DNA of 64,000 nt from Spizellomyces punctatus DAOM BR117. Its lineage: Eukaryota > Chytridiomycota > Chytridiomycetes > Spizellomycetales > Spizellomycetaceae. Shown one piece after another: positions 1 through 11,244 of this stretch (the first letter of the stretch is position 1; each line of letters starts with the position of its first letter). The translations under genes were made by a program, and so were the position numbers. The stretch lies in the NCBI RefSeq assembly GCF_000182565.1, contig NW_015971547.1, positions 291,339-355,338 of the forward strand, read 5' to 3'. Below the pieces are notes generated by a model. The model was not told where the DNA came from. It made no database searches and was given only the letters and a program-made list of their open reading frames with translations.

Positions 1-56
1 CACCGACAGTCGCGTTCGCGTGGATGCAGACGAGATTTGGTATTGGATGCGACGGG

Positions 57-660
57 TCAGATACGCGTGATTTGGAGGTTTTCGAGGGTTTTGGCTAGGG
101 TGGACATGTCGGATGGGGTGACGGACGGCAGACGGATATTATCGGGGAGAATGTGGAGGGTGTGTGCTGTTTGTGAAGTGGTGGACGGTACGTCATCGCT
201 CGCTGTTACTTTGGTTGTCGACGGCAAACATGTTTGCATTTGCGACATGAAAGCATCTGCATCGGTGATTTTGGCTGGCCAGGATGATGTACCTAACCAA
301 AAAAGCAATTAAGTAAAAACTGGAATACCACAAGTGTGGTTACGCAGTCTATTACCTGTCGCCACCAATACATGTCTAGTGTAAAACCCAACCGTACCGA
401 CATGATCGGGAATGGTTCCCGCTTGGGTGGACTTGAATTGCACACAGCGTGTAGTTGATGCCGAACGTACGCAATTCTGGATCCGAGGCGTACTTACGCG
501 CGATATAACGAGCGGGAATCGTCTGAGCATCATAATCATGTTGTTCATCCAAAAAGGAATCCCCCGTTGACACCAACCGTATTTTAAAAAAGGTGGTGTG
601 CTAGAAAACAACAGTGACAAATTTCCGATCTTGACAAATGACTCACTGCAAACCAATATC
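57..660 (-). CDS. possible minus-strand gene, C-terminal part (sucrase/ferredoxin-like, Aim32 type?)
   Basis: Weak call. On the minus strand two open segments join cleanly across a 63-bp intron (293-355, GT-AG, phase 1), giving the motif RHVLVATGTSSWPAKI followed by a Ser/Thr-rich tail that stops at 57-59. The HVL-x-x-TG-x-x-x-WP pattern recalls the thioredoxin-like fold of sucrase/ferredoxin-like proteins such as Aim32, but the cysteine motif expected further N-terminal was not found. A further exon around 480-580 may precede it, with a possible intron near 430-500 (GTAAGT donor), but the frame there is uncertain. The 5' end would lie close to the divergent white collar-2 gene at 867. It could also be chance open sequence. 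Confidence 0.25.
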
Positions 661-866
661 AAATGTCATTGGATCCAAAATCAACTGTGTCAACAGGCCA
701 TCTTAGGCCTTTAATTTGTGATTTAGAGGCCCGTGGTAAGGAAGTCTCGCTGTCCAAGAGCCCTTTTTCCATCCATTTTTTTTTGCGATTCACACGACTC
801 TCTCGTATATGGACAGTATTTCGATAGCGGTTTACCATAATTTGTTGTTAGGCCCGCAAGCCAGCC

Positions 867-2168
867 ATGGACGACTACAACCAAGGATTCCCCTCCTCCT
901 ACGTCCCACCTCCAATGTACACGACACCCATGCCAGACCCTATGGGACATGTTCGCCCCGACACATTTCTAGACCCCTTGCGGATGCCTTTGGAGATGGA
1001 ACGAGGGGTGTACTATGGTCGAGACCCGCAAGCGGATGTAATGGGACGATGGAGTGGGTATGACCCTCCCCGAATGGATCCGCCACTACCAGCACGAGGA
1101 TTCCAGTCTCCACTGTTTGACATGCAAGCTCCCTTGACACGCCCATTTCGGATTTCATTGACAGACTCTTGCGACCACGATACATCCGATGTCCGTTCAG
1201 AAACATCATCACATGCCCAAACCGGTTCTGAAGATTCCTCTCAAACCCAGAAAACACTCTTATCTCGTCATGTAACGTCGGTGATATCCCATTTCACATC
1301 CAATAAAGCAGGGTACAAGCGGTTATTACATGAACTCGACGATTTCATTCATGTAACGTCTCCTTCGGGACAGATACTGTATACCTCGCCTTCAGTCCGC
1401 AGAATGTTGGGATACACACCGACAGAACTCGTGAATATGAACATTTCAAAAATTTTGCACAGAGATGACCGACAGCACGTATTAAACACCCTCACAGCCT
1501 CCCTCCTACACCCCATCGACCAAACCCTGTATGCACGGTACCAAAAAAAAGCGGGCGATTTCATTCTACTCCACGTGAAATCCAAACCGCTTGTCAACGA
1601 CGCGTCAACATGTATTGTACATACTGGCCGAGAATACCGCTCCAAAGCCTCCATATCCATTGACTCGTTATTGGAATACCGGATTGAGAATCTGAGGTTA
1701 CGGAGGTTGTTGGAAAAAGCGGTTCGTGAGCGTGGTGGAGATCCTGAACATCATCCGTTGTTGAGAAAAAAGGGGCAGGGCATTGTTACGGCGGTGGAAT
1801 TGGAGGAGGAGGCGGATGAGAGTGTTGTTGTGGATGACAAGAGGGATAAAGGCGCGAAACGAAAGGTATAAAGTTTAGTGTCGTGAAATGTGCCTGCCTG
1901 CGGTCTTCTGAATGTTTTTTTTCAGAAAAAGTCTCGGGTGCCGACTGAAGAACTCTTTTGTCGACAATGTGGGACGACGCAGTCACCAGAATGGCGTAAA
2001 GGCCCATCAGGACCCAAAACGTATGTCCAAATGTGCCTGCCAAACGGTTGTATGGATACTCATCCTATTTTATTGTTGTGCAGATTATGCAACGCATGCG
2101 GTCTCGCGTTTTCGAAAAAACAACGCAAACTGGAGCGAGACAATAAACCAGAGGATGGTGTAGGATGA
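867..2168 (+). CDS. WC-2: White collar-2-like PAS + GATA zinc-finger protein
   Basis: CDS join(867..1865, 1926..2020, 2084..2168), 392 aa. Residues about 155-250 form a PAS domain ([20 protein letters not shown] onward). A GATA zinc finger sits near the C-terminus: Cys345 and Cys348, then an 18-residue gap with the PEWRKGP signature, then Cys367 and Cys370 (LCNACG). PAS followed by a C-x2-C-x18-C-x2-C finger is the architecture of white collar-2, the DNA-binding partner of the blue-light receptor WC-1 in fungal photoresponse. The second intron splits the zinc finger between its two Cys pairs. Both introns are GT-AG and keep frame. A basic KKxxR stretch precedes the finger. The N-terminus is Pro/Met-rich and probably disordered. 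No LOV-type flavin motif (GRNCRFLQ) is seen, consistent with WC-2 rather than WC-1. Confidence 0.9.
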
Positions 2169-2313
2169 AGAGTTTGGCATATGGGTATTTACATCTAGTT
2201 GTATTGGTATATGCCATATTTGTAAATAAACGGGTTGTTGGATTGGGAAACATGTAATATATAGTTTCACAGTCTATATACACGACCATCATCTACCCAC
2301 CTCTTCCTTGGGA

Positions 2314-3111
2314 TCACTTTCTATAAAATAACCGATCAAACCCCTTTGGATCCCCAAACCGCCCCTCTCTATCCACCCTCATCACCCGTCCCTTGACAAC
2401 CATCGGTACATGTCCCTCCTTCCACCCCCACACAAACCGACTAGTTCCAGCAGGCGGAGGCACCGGATCCGTTCCAGCCGGTCCAATACGGGTATACACT
2501 GGCCGGGTCGTAAAGATTTCGTGCGTGGGGAGTACAATGGGTTTAGAAAAAATTGACATGTCGGTGAGGGTCGTGACACCATTCTGGATTCCAATGGTGC
2601 CAATATGGCGTTTAGCAAATAAATGCACACCGAGGAGAACAAGGAGACCAATACTCGAGATCCCAGCGCATAAAACCGTTTTCGCAAGGGATAAAGGTGA
2701 ATTTGGGTCTTTTTTGTGGTCGAGTTGTAGTTCGGTGTATGCGAGGCCGGATGTCGTTAGCCAAAAAATGACGTGGCCGACGCCGGTCAGGTAGTAGAGG
2801 GTGAAGAGGCGGGGGTTGGGGTGTTTGTAGACGAGGGGTTGGGGAGTGGTTTGGGAAATGATTGTTGGTGGGTGCCTGCCGAGGGTGGATTTGTGCACCG
2901 TTTGCATGGGGGAGTGCATGGGGAGGCGCATGGAGAGTCGCATGGGGAGACAAAAGAGGATTGGCATGGTGGAGCGACATGGCGAGACATGTCTCCAAGC
3001 CTTTAATGGTGGGAGGCACTGAATGCGCTTCAATGCCATTAAAATGTCGTTTGGAAGGATGAGCAAACGATCTGGCTGCTTGTTTGCCAGAAGTTCGATC
3101 GCGGTTGCCAT
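2314..3111 (-). CDS. TMEM223-like mitochondrial membrane protein
   Basis: Single exon, 265 aa. The C-terminal half fits the TMEM223 family: a PRLFTLYYLTGVGHVIFW membrane segment, a second hydrophobic segment (GISSIGLLVLLGVHLFAKR), then a conserved tail with V-T-L-T-D, a short loop and a closing basic GRVMRVDREGRF...FDRLFYRK. TMEM223 belongs with TMEM70 and TMEM186 among inner-membrane proteins tied to respiratory complex assembly in animals. The first about 90 residues are basic, Pro/His-rich and carry few acids, as expected of a mitochondrial presequence. The Met at 3111 is the first in frame; an internal Met such as the one at 3036 is possible. Assignment rests on pattern, not on a search. 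Confidence 0.6.
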   Translation of the reverse strand: MATAIELLANKQPDRLLILPNDILMALKRIQCLPPLKAWRHVSPCRSTMPILFCLPMRLSMRLPMHSPMQTVHKSTLGRHPPTIISQTTPQPLVYKHPNPRLFTLYYLTGVGHVIFWLTTSGLAYTELQLDHKKDPNSPLSLAKTVLCAGISSIGLLVLLGVHLFAKRHIGTIGIQNGVTTLTDMSIFSKPIVLPTHEIFTTRPVYTRIGPAGTDPVPPPAGTSRFVWGWKEGHVPMVVKGRVMRVDREGRFGDPKGFDRLFYRK

Positions 3112-4810
3112 GCATCAAATGCTGTGCCACAGTTCAAACCATTACCTAACAACCCAGTCATGTGATATCAGCCTCGTATCCATTGCGCAGTCAAGCGGCC
3201 GAAAAACGTAAGAAACGAAAAAAGGATAACCCTGAATTGTTAAATGAGAAAAAACCCAGCTGGGAGACCTAGTTTTTTTTTTGTGTACTGCATGGGGGAG
3301 ATTTCCCAAACGTGTTGCCGCCTGTGGAGGTTAATCTACGGCGGCCTGTGGATTCGCATTTATAATGCTGAGTTTTTGAGGTTAAAGGCTGAGATAAGCA
3401 CGTGCCCACTAGAATGGACCTCCATGTCCGCGATGCTGGCTCAATGTCTTGGCTTACCGTTACTCTGCACGATTTCTTTGCAAAAAGGTGTCAACGTTTG
3501 CCCATGGGCGTTAACTTTAAGCAAAACATGACGTGTCCACGAGATGGCGTATATGGCGTACCCATCTACTGGGTTCATGGATGATGACGAGCCTCGCCTC
3601 TGATCGATCCTTGTTCTCACGGGCGAGCTCACCAAAGGAAAAAATGGCCGTCTCCCTGAGCGGGGGGGACGCTGAGCTAGGAGACAGGAACTTGTGTGTG
3701 TTTACACGACAGCCACGTGACAACGGTTCAGGACCGGAGGCGAGCAAGAATGAAAGTTGCGCCCAAAGGCGAACAAGGCGGAACAATGCCTGGGGCAAGC
3801 GGAAAGACATGGCAAAACAAAAGATCCCATGCATCTTTTTGTTGGCAATGGGGGCGGATCCCTAGGTATCTCTTTCTTTGCAAAAATGTATTAAAAAATG
3901 ATAACATGATGCCGCATGTGAAAGGCAGATGCTGTAATAAGCCTACCATGGGAATTGCTGTGCATTTCCGCGAGGGAAAACAAGGAAAAAAATGATTATC
4001 TCTTGCAAAGAATGATGCATTGAATCTTTCTCATTATCATGTTCAAACCGCATGTCCTCATCCATACAAGTAGGCGGGCCCATAGGGCGGGCACAGAGAG
4101 GCGGAAGCAAAAGACAATTGCATAAAAAGGAGTGAGCGTGGCTTGTCAAAAGTATGCACATGTCAAACATGTGAAATAAGTTGCATGTGAATTCAAGCCC
4201 TACTGTGAGTGTGAGTGAGATAACCCTTTTGAGTGTGTGTGACAAATGAAATGAAATGCGAGAATGAAAAGAATAAAAATAAAATTCATATAAAGAGTAT
4301 AATCCATATAATGAATACCCTTAATGGCAAGTGATCGATTAGAGAGGGAGAAAGAGAGAAATCGATAATAGTTGTATACATAAAAATGATTAATTCGAGA
4401 GGGGAGACATGTAAAAAGATGATCATATCATGTGACACGTGAGAGAGAAGAGAGAGAGAAGAGACATGGGGAAGGAAGAGAGAATTCACACACACACAAA
4501 GAGAGAGAGAGAGAATACACACAGTTGATGATTATTCTTTCTCTCTCTTTCTCTCTCACAACCACTCACAACCACACACTCTCCCAATTGTATGTAATCT
4601 CTCTCTCTCTCTCGTTAGATGGGAGACAGTGACTCATTATACATATATTATTTCTATATTAGGCAATTCACACTTTTATTCTTCCTTCTTCTCTCTCTCT
4701 CCTTCCTCCCGTTCTCCTTTTTTTCTTCTTCTTCTTCTTCTTGTTGTTTACAGAGGATTTTGTTTTTTATTCTTGGGATTGGGGATTCACTCCCCTCTCT
4801 ATTTTCTTTA
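3112..4810. other. intergenic, low-complexity toward the homeobox gene
   Basis: No coding segment with convincing composition was found on either strand. From about 4270 the sequence becomes strongly purine/pyrimidine-biased: GAGAGA-rich at 4440-4520, CTCT tracts at 4535-4615, and a TTC/CTT-rich block at 4680-4745 ending in a plausible 3' splice site (TTGTTTACAG, 4742-4751). This probably holds the promoter and a spliced or unspliced leader of the homeobox gene. Confidence 0.5.
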
Positions 4811-6217
4811 ATGATCCTATACACTCGTCCATTTATGCACTCTCCCACACACGGACAACAGAGGCAACGACGTAGTAGGGTCGCGTCCGTCATGGACATG
4901 ACTTTTCTCGTCAATGACGCTCATCCACAACAACAAGCAGTGTCTGACTCGCCTGACTCTCCCGCATCGTCTGCATCTCCAGTCTGTTTGCAACAACACG
5001 CTCGGTCACGGCCACAAGCACAACCGCCTCCGCCTTGTATTCAAGATGCCCAACATGCACACGCTCACGCATCTCCAGGCGCGTCTATTCCTGCGGCTCC
5101 TACTGCTCCTGCTGCTGCTGCTGCTGCTGTTGCAACAAGGCATACGCCGCCCCTGCAATCTCGTTCTCTTTATCCTGACGACGACGACAAGGCCAGTGCA
5201 CACTCGGCTCTTCTCCTCCACCACTATCCACCCACTAGTACGCTCGAATGGGAAGACGCTCTCAAACACCATCAGGCGCCCTTGACGCCCCTGCCCTCCC
5301 CAAAACCCAATTGGACCGCTGACGACATGAATAGTCTGGACAAGGAACTGAATCCTCTGGATGGTCCCGTCGATACCATGGGAAGAATAAAGACAAAGCG
5401 CAAGAGAGCCACTCCTGAGCAGCTCTTGGTTTTGAACAGAGGTAACAAAACAAGAAACATTTTTGATATCTATGCAATGTATTGACAATGCCTTAAAGTC
5501 TTTGGGCAAACTTTTTTTCCTTCCACTGAACTGAGGCACCGCCTCGCAGAGCAGCTGGGCATGACACCCAGAGCCGTTCAAATCTGGTTCCAAAACAAGC
5601 GCCAAAACTGGCGCGCCCGCCAAGGTCATTCCTATCCCCCGCCCACGGCGACCAGCTTTTCCGTCCTCAATCCCATCGACTTTGAACAAGGCAACGCCCC
5701 CGACGCTCGCCGCTTTGCCCGCGCCCGCTCCAAATCCTCCGTTTCTCCCACTGGGTACGATGCTCCCTCGCACTGTGACATGTACGATCCCGTCGGATCC
5801 TGCACCGCCGCGTTGGCCGCTTGGGCACCTTTGCGTGTAGACCCTCGCGACCCGCTCTTTCAAAACCCAGACTATCACGCGTTTCCTCGACGCCATTCCG
5901 CTGGTACATGGCCCCGGAACATGCCCCTCTCCCCTCAGCTGCGCGCGCACCCCTATGTCCCCGACCCCTCTCAAAACCTTCGCACGCGCACCTGGTCGGC
6001 ACCCGATCTCCGCATGGCGGCGCAACAACATGTCATTTCCCCTCCACCGACTATGCAAGCCGTTCCTGCCCCTCCTGCTCTGGTCTTGCAGCAGCAGCAG
6101 CAGCAGCAGCATCTTACTGGTCAGCACGAGCAGCAGCACGCGTCGCCACCGCGTCATGCCGCGCTGTGCAGTCCAAGCGGAGGGTACAAGCGCCGAGAAG
6201 AGTATTGGATGCGATAA
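4811..6217 (+). CDS. Homeodomain transcription factor
   Basis: CDS join(4811..5441, 5499..6217), about 449 aa if the ATG at 4811 is used; 4835 and 4892 are in-frame alternatives. The homeodomain spans the intron: KRKRATPEQLLVLNR in exon 1 joins V-F-G-Q-T-F-F-P-S-T-E-L-R in exon 2 (intron 57 bp, phase 1), then MTPRAVQIWFQNKRQNWRAR, the recognition helix with the hallmark WFQNKR. This resembles fungal YOX1/PHO2-type homeodomains (ATPEQL start). The N-terminal half is rich in His, Gln, Pro and Ala, with an Ala run (CTG repeat about 5108-5130). The C-terminus carries a seven-Gln run encoded by CAG repeats (6090-6110). Function beyond sequence-specific DNA binding cannot be read. The reading frame is open far upstream of 4811, but that stretch is low-complexity hydrophobic and more likely leader. 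Confidence 0.85.
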
Positions 6218-6243
6218 AGTGTGCTGCAAAAGAGCACTGCAAA

Positions 6244-6268
6244 GAGAGAGAGAGAGAGAGAGAGAGAC
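6244..6268. repeat. (GA)n microsatellite in homeobox 3' region
   Basis: An uninterrupted run of about 12 GA units directly after the homeobox stop codon. Confidence 0.9.
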
Positions 6269-6467
6269 AGTGCTCAATTGTACACGTGTTTGACGAGATT
6301 TACTGTGTAATGATTTTTTTTTGTTGTTGATTTTTTTTTAGAAAGATATATACCCCCCCTCTCCCCCTTGTCTGGTCCGAGTCGGTAGCGTTTTGTATAC
6401 GAGTTTTTTTTTTTGTGTTTAGGTTTTTATAGTTTGGTTAGTTGCTTTGGGGTGTTTATATACTTGT

Positions 6468-6489
6468 GTGTGTGTGTGTGTGTGTGTGT
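6468..6489. repeat. (GT)n microsatellite
   Basis: About 11 tandem GT/TG units. Confidence 0.9.
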
Positions 6490-8416
6490 TTTTTTCTTGA
6501 CAAGAAAAACTGGAGTAAACTGTATGTGTTTTCTTTGAAATGGCAAATGTGCTGTTTTGCTTGCTGCAACAAATCATTGCATCTCTCGCCGATATGCAAG
6601 TATTGTTTGCAAATATCACCTGCAGGCAAACGTATGATGCATGATGGAAAAAAGATTATGCGTATTTACAAGTCTGGTTGTTTGCCAACTGTCTCAACTA
6701 GAGATTAAAACGTATCCCACAAGAAAATAAAAGCGGCAAAAATTTACTCAACAAAGAACAATATATGACAGAGCAAGAACATGCCATTATTGGAAAGTTT
6801 GAACTGCGCATCATGCGTGATTCACACGGCGGGGGTATGTTGTTGTATATTTGTATTTTTGCAACATGCCCCACATGGCTATACTCACTGTTGTTTTTGA
6901 AGAAACAATACATTTTACACAAATTAGTTATCCAAAAAGAAAAAAATTACGCTTATTAAAAAGAATACGTTAAAAAGAATACGGATGAAAAATTATGGGA
7001 TCATACCATACCATTCGTTGGAGACTTGTTCTTTAATGTTTCCCCATGGACATGCAAACTATTTGAGCTATTTGGATCCATTGAAACCGCGTTTACGAGA
7101 TATACAACCACCAACGCATAACTGACATTTTCCCTACTATCACCTATAGTCAAATAGACTTGCAAAAACTGTGTACGTATATTCGTGAATGTGTCGATAC
7201 ATGTATCCAAAAAGAAGGTCATTGACTCAGTACATCAACAAGCACATATCTTGAATAATAAAAAAAATATATATACATGGTGTATATTGATTGCACATAC
7301 GCTTCTTTGGCGAGTGACATGGGGAACACAATTACATGCAAAAGGTACAGCATAGAGGAATTCATGTTCGAAACCTTGCAACCGTCACGCCCAATCCTGC
7401 ATCATTCAGACATACATACATGACAGTTTTCTTCACGACATGACCCGTACTGTGTCCCCTGTAAACCATCTCTATACATTTATTTCCAAAAGCAACAGGA
7501 AATGATATATTGAGCACGACGTAGAGTCTCAAAAATAATCCAAAAGAATCTCCCCAGTGTTAATGTTACATCAATTCATTGTATTCTGTACCAGACATGC
7601 TAAAGATGGTGCATAGATGTCCAACGGCTGAAATTTAATGCACTTGAATACGAGAAACGAGAAAAACAAATATGAAGAACCAGAACGGTAGCAATTGCAA
7701 AACGGTACTCATAGGATGGGACGGTTTTGGAAAAACAATGCAATCCTGGGGTGAGCAAAATGCATTGAACGACAGGTACAGCTCCTAGTGATATGCACCA
7801 TCTGTAGACCTATGGGATGAATCAAAAAGTGGGCAATGGCTGTTTTGATAAATTGGTACACCACTTGTCTGGTTTTGACCACTTTCTGTTAGGAACAGTA
7901 AGACCGTAAAGAAACCTCTTTCATGGCAATACACAAAAGCGATGCGAAAAACTAGTGGATAAAATTTGGGACTACTCGGCTTTCCCATTGCAAGCGTTGG
8001 AAATAGGAGGATGGGTATGTCGAATGTATGAGTGTCGACCTAGCTTAAAGAACACCCTGATCCTTGATGAATGCGCTGATTGGTAAAAATCGATATTACA
8101 AACACCGAAAAATACATTGCACAAATCATTGCATAACAGAGACAAAACCAAAAAAAAAAAAGCACACTCTATAAACGTTCCCATTTGGGCCATATGGACA
8201 GGTAGCGTTATTCCATGATTCACATCCAATGCGATTCCATTTGTAATTGTTCTATTTAGTGAGTTTTCGTAGGAAACGGAACACCCGGAAATCCGACAAC
8301 ACGTCATCAGTCCTCCTCTCGCGGTGTGCTGGCTTATAAAAACGGGTAGGGAAATACATTCCACTCTGATAATCGAAATAAAACGATAAAAACCAACTTT
8401 CTACACACACTTTGCC

Positions 8417-9435
8417 ATGTCCAACCCCAGTTTCTCTTGGACGACAGTATTGGTTACGGGCGGTGGAGGCGGTCTGGGCCGTGCCCTCGCCGCCTACTTT
8501 CTCAAAAACAACAAGGTAACATAAACGAACGTTTCTTTTATAAATCTTGTACATGCCCAACAGGAGGCCTTCACAATCCCTCCTATCTTTAGAAAGTGAT
8601 TATAGCCGGTCGGACAGAGAGTAAACTACAGTCCACGGCCCGCGAATTGGGTTGCGAGTACCTTGTTGTGGATGTCGGAGCTGTAGAGGGTTTACAACGG
8701 TTTACAGAGGAGGCTATCAAAAAGTTTCCAGACTTGGATGCCGTTGTTGCAAAGTAAGTCACCCATTCGGAACTACATGCAAAAATATTCAAGACCGAAC
8801 GACAAGAATTGACAAAGAACTATAAAAGTGCCGGTATCCAAAGGAAACCAGTCAACTTTACAACCCAAGACGCAGCATCCCTCCTGCAAAGCGCCGACGA
8901 CGAAATCAACGTCAACATCCGCGGGACACTCCACCTAATCCACCACTTGCTCCCCCACCTCTTGTCCAAACCCAATGCCGCAATTTATACAGTCTCATCT
9001 GGTTTAGCGTTTATTCCAATCGGGCGTATCCCTGTTTATTGCGCGACAAAGGCGTTTGTGCATAGTTGGACACAGAGCTTACGAGTTCAGTTAAAGGGAC
9101 GTGTTCAAGTCATGGAGATTATACCCCCTCTCGTGGAATCCGATTTGCATCGGGTGAGTTCTCTAAACATTATCTCCATGTTGTGTGTGTTTGGTTTTGT
9201 ATGACGAGTGTTAACAAATCTACTCACAAATTTACGATAGGACCACGATGACCCAGATAACAATAAAAAACACAAAAACCCCATGGCACTAACGATTGAT
9301 GAATTCATTGCTGGAGTGGATCGGGATATACAGGCTGGAAAAGATGAGATTACGCCTGGGTTCGCTCAGGATTTGGCACAACAGAGTTTGGAGGCTTTTG
9401 GAGAAAAATTTAGGGCTTTTAATCAGGCGCATTGA
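8417..9435 (+). CDS. Short-chain dehydrogenase/reductase, DltE-like
   Basis: CDS join(8417..8515, 8593..8753, 8829..9153, 9241..9435), 259 aa, all introns GT-AG with matching phase. It has the classical SDR nucleotide-binding motif TGGGGGLGRALA near residue 15, an NAG motif made exactly across the second splice junction (A-N-A-G-I-Q), a catalytic Ser in YTVSSGLAF, and the YCATKAF active-site Tyr-x3-Lys. The C-terminal pattern (EIIPPLVESDLH and AGKDEI near the end) matches the DltE/YdfG-like subgroup of NAD(P)-dependent oxidoreductases, usual length about 240-260 aa. Substrate cannot be inferred. No targeting signal is evident, so it is probably cytosolic. Confidence 0.85.
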
Positions 9436-9818
9436 TTTGGCAAAAAACATTTCAGTATGGGAATACATGTGTGAGGAGGGACTGGTTGTGGTGACAACTG
9501 TAGGATTGGATGAGGAATGTGTATGCCATCATTCAGCGATGTAATAAGAAAAAGATCAATCTCATGGACGGGTTCAAGCGGGCAAAGCAACGTTTTTTGG
9601 TTTTTTCATTGTCATGTTGTTAAAAAGGACAAGAGATAATGAAAAGGGGAAAGGGGGAGAGATGAATATACAAAAACGAAACCCAAAAAAAAAAACACAC
9701 CATCTCATTCACACCACACCAACCACGCAAAAAACAAAACAAAGAACCAGCAAAAAAGAAAAAGGGAAAAAAACCGAAAAACGACCATCATCACATCACT
9801 CATCAATTGTTTCCCTTC
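9436..9818. other. convergent intergenic spacer
   Basis: A/AC-rich spacer between the 3' ends of the convergent dehydrogenase and zinc-finger genes. A 10-A run lies near 9690. No coding signal was seen. Confidence 0.5.
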
Positions 9819-10532
9819 CTACCCTTCCCTCCCCGGAATCTCCAACAACATTGCAACAGCAATCGCCCGTCTCTCCTCCTCATTCTCTACATCCCCTCCA
9901 GAAGAAGAAGTGGAAGCCACCGACGACGAAGCAGAAGGAGGCGGAGTCAATTCCTGTCCCCCCGCAGTAGGCGAAAGCGGGACAAGTGAAAAAGAGTTGG
10001 CAAGGGCATTCAGGTATCCATTAGAGTCTTTTCGACGACGTCGACGGGGTGGGTGCTGGTCTTGTTCTGATTGATTTGTGGTGGGTGGGTTGTAGGTTGT
10101 GGGTAACGTGTTGGGAGGTGGAGTGTAGGATGATTTACGCTTTGTTGTTGTTGTTGTTGTGCGATGGGATTTGGTTGGCACGCCTTTACAGGTTGTTAGA
10201 GGCCGATCTTGGTCCGAGTGTATAATCCCTTGATGTCTCGTCAGATCATATCGTCTCGTAAACTGTTCAATATCAATTAAGTAAAAACCGTACAAACCAA
10301 AACATTCAAAAAAACAGTAACATTTTACCTTTCTGCCACAAACATCACACCCCCACTCCCTTACACCAAAATGCGTCGCATAGTGTGTCGCAAGGTTATA
10401 CCTCCTCGCAAACCCCCTCTGACAACCACGAAAAGGACATTCAAATAATCCCGCTTCGTTCTTTTGTTGTGTTGTGGCGGGGAGGAGGAGGTTTGTGGGC
10501 GGAGGTGACGACGACGGTGCTTCAGTCGGCAT
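9819..10532 (-). CDS. C2H2 zinc-finger protein (two fingers)
   Basis: CDS on the minus strand, join(10532..10329, 10262..9819), 215 aa. Finger 1 is F-E-C-P-F-x2-C-x-R-G-F-A-R-R-Y-N-L-A-T-H-x3-H. Finger 2 is W-G-C-D-V-C-G-R-K-F-T-R-R-Y-D-L-T-R-H-x4-H, completed only when a 66-bp in-frame intron (10263-10328) is removed. RRYxLxTH/RRYDLTRH is typical of fungal DNA-binding C2H2 pairs. The remainder is Pro/Ser/Thr-rich with a basic RRRRRK cluster (possible nuclear signal) and an acidic C-terminus. The Met at 10532 is preferred; the frame extends upstream to 10619, but that part is a CVCVCV low-complexity stretch from an (AC)n repeat. Target genes are unknown. Confidence 0.8.
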   Translation of the reverse strand: MPTEAPSSSPPPTNLLLPATTQQKNEAGLFECPFRGCQRGFARRYNLATHYATHFGVREWGCDVCGRKVKCYCFFECFGLYGFYLIDIEQFTRRYDLTRHQGIIHSDQDRPLTTCKGVPTKSHRTTTTTTKRKSSYTPPPNTLPTTYNPPTTNQSEQDQHPPRRRRRKDSNGYLNALANSFSLVPLSPTAGGQELTPPPSASSSVASTSSSGGDVENEEERRAIAVAMLLEIPGREG

Positions 10533-11171
10533 ACGAAAAAGGGTTGTTTTCTTTGGACGTTTGAATTGGGAGGGTATAATAACGCAACAGACACACACAC
10601 ACACACAAGAAAAACGCAACCCGTTCCAAAAACAACTCGTTCAAAACCCGCCTCAAAAAACGAACACGAGCGGAGTAATAAAGTGCGGGGTTCCAAAATA
10701 AACCTTAAAAACGAATCCCTCCAACACCGCCAGTCAAAACACGATACCAAATAACACTAGCAGTAACAGTTTTCTAAAAAACCACTCGAGCACTCAAACC
10801 TCAACCTCAAGAATGTCCAAGGGCTGAAGTGTGTGTGCAAGGTTTTTTGGGCAGTTCCTTCCCAATCAATGGCGAGGCCCAGGTGACATAAGGCAAGAAA
10901 ATGCGCAGCAGCATCAAGGGTGGTTCCAATGCGCTGCGCAGTCGGATGAACGCATGTGTTTTGTGATTGGATTGAATTTTTTTTTGTTCTTTTTTGATAG
11001 TGTGTTATTGGTGTGTGCTAGACTTGTTGTTTCTTCCTTTTGGCTCGTACTGATGACATTACTTTGGTGTGTATGATACGTATCATATCTGCATTTTTCT
11101 TATGCTCCCTGCTTGCGAGTGTATCCCGAAGGCTATTGAATAGGGTACACCCTAAAGGTCGGAATGTATCG
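10533..11171. other. intergenic, nothing recognised
   Basis: Contains an (AC)n stretch around 10591-10606 and no convincing coding segment up to the tRNA-Lys gene. Confidence 0.5.
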
Positions 11172-11172
11172 G

Positions 11173-11244
11173 GCCCGCTTAGCTCAGTGGTAGAGCGTGA
11201 GGCTTTTAACCTTAAGGTCGTGGGTTCGACACCCACAGCGGGCG
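11173..11244 (+). tRNA. tRNA-Lys (anticodon UUU), copy 1
   Basis: A full 72-nt cloverleaf including discriminator G: 7-bp acceptor stem GCCCGCT/AGCGGGC, D arm GCTC-loop-GAGC, anticodon arm with loop CTTTTAA (anticodon TTT), and T arm GTGGG-TTCGACA-CCCAC. The internal A box (TAGCTCAGTGGTAG) and B box (GGTTCGACACC) are intact. No intron. Identical to three other copies in the window. Confidence 0.95.

Larger units (their letters stand above)
6218..8416. other. intergenic stretch, nothing recognised
   Basis: About 2.2 kb, AT-rich, with many homopolymer A/T runs and the two microsatellites. Short open frames exist (for example minus strand 7972-8364) but have no recognisable motif, no good splice logic and poor composition. 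It presumably contains the homeobox 3' UTR and the promoter of the dehydrogenase gene. Confidence 0.5.

Noticed and set aside
5006-6277. 423-codon minus-strand frame opposite the homeobox gene
   Set aside because: It is the antisense of the homeodomain exons and low-complexity repeats; the plus strand carries the recognisable domain.
7972-8364. 130-codon minus-strand frame upstream of the dehydrogenase
   Set aside because: Contains a homopolymer-derived Phe run and no domain; likely chance in AT-rich DNA.
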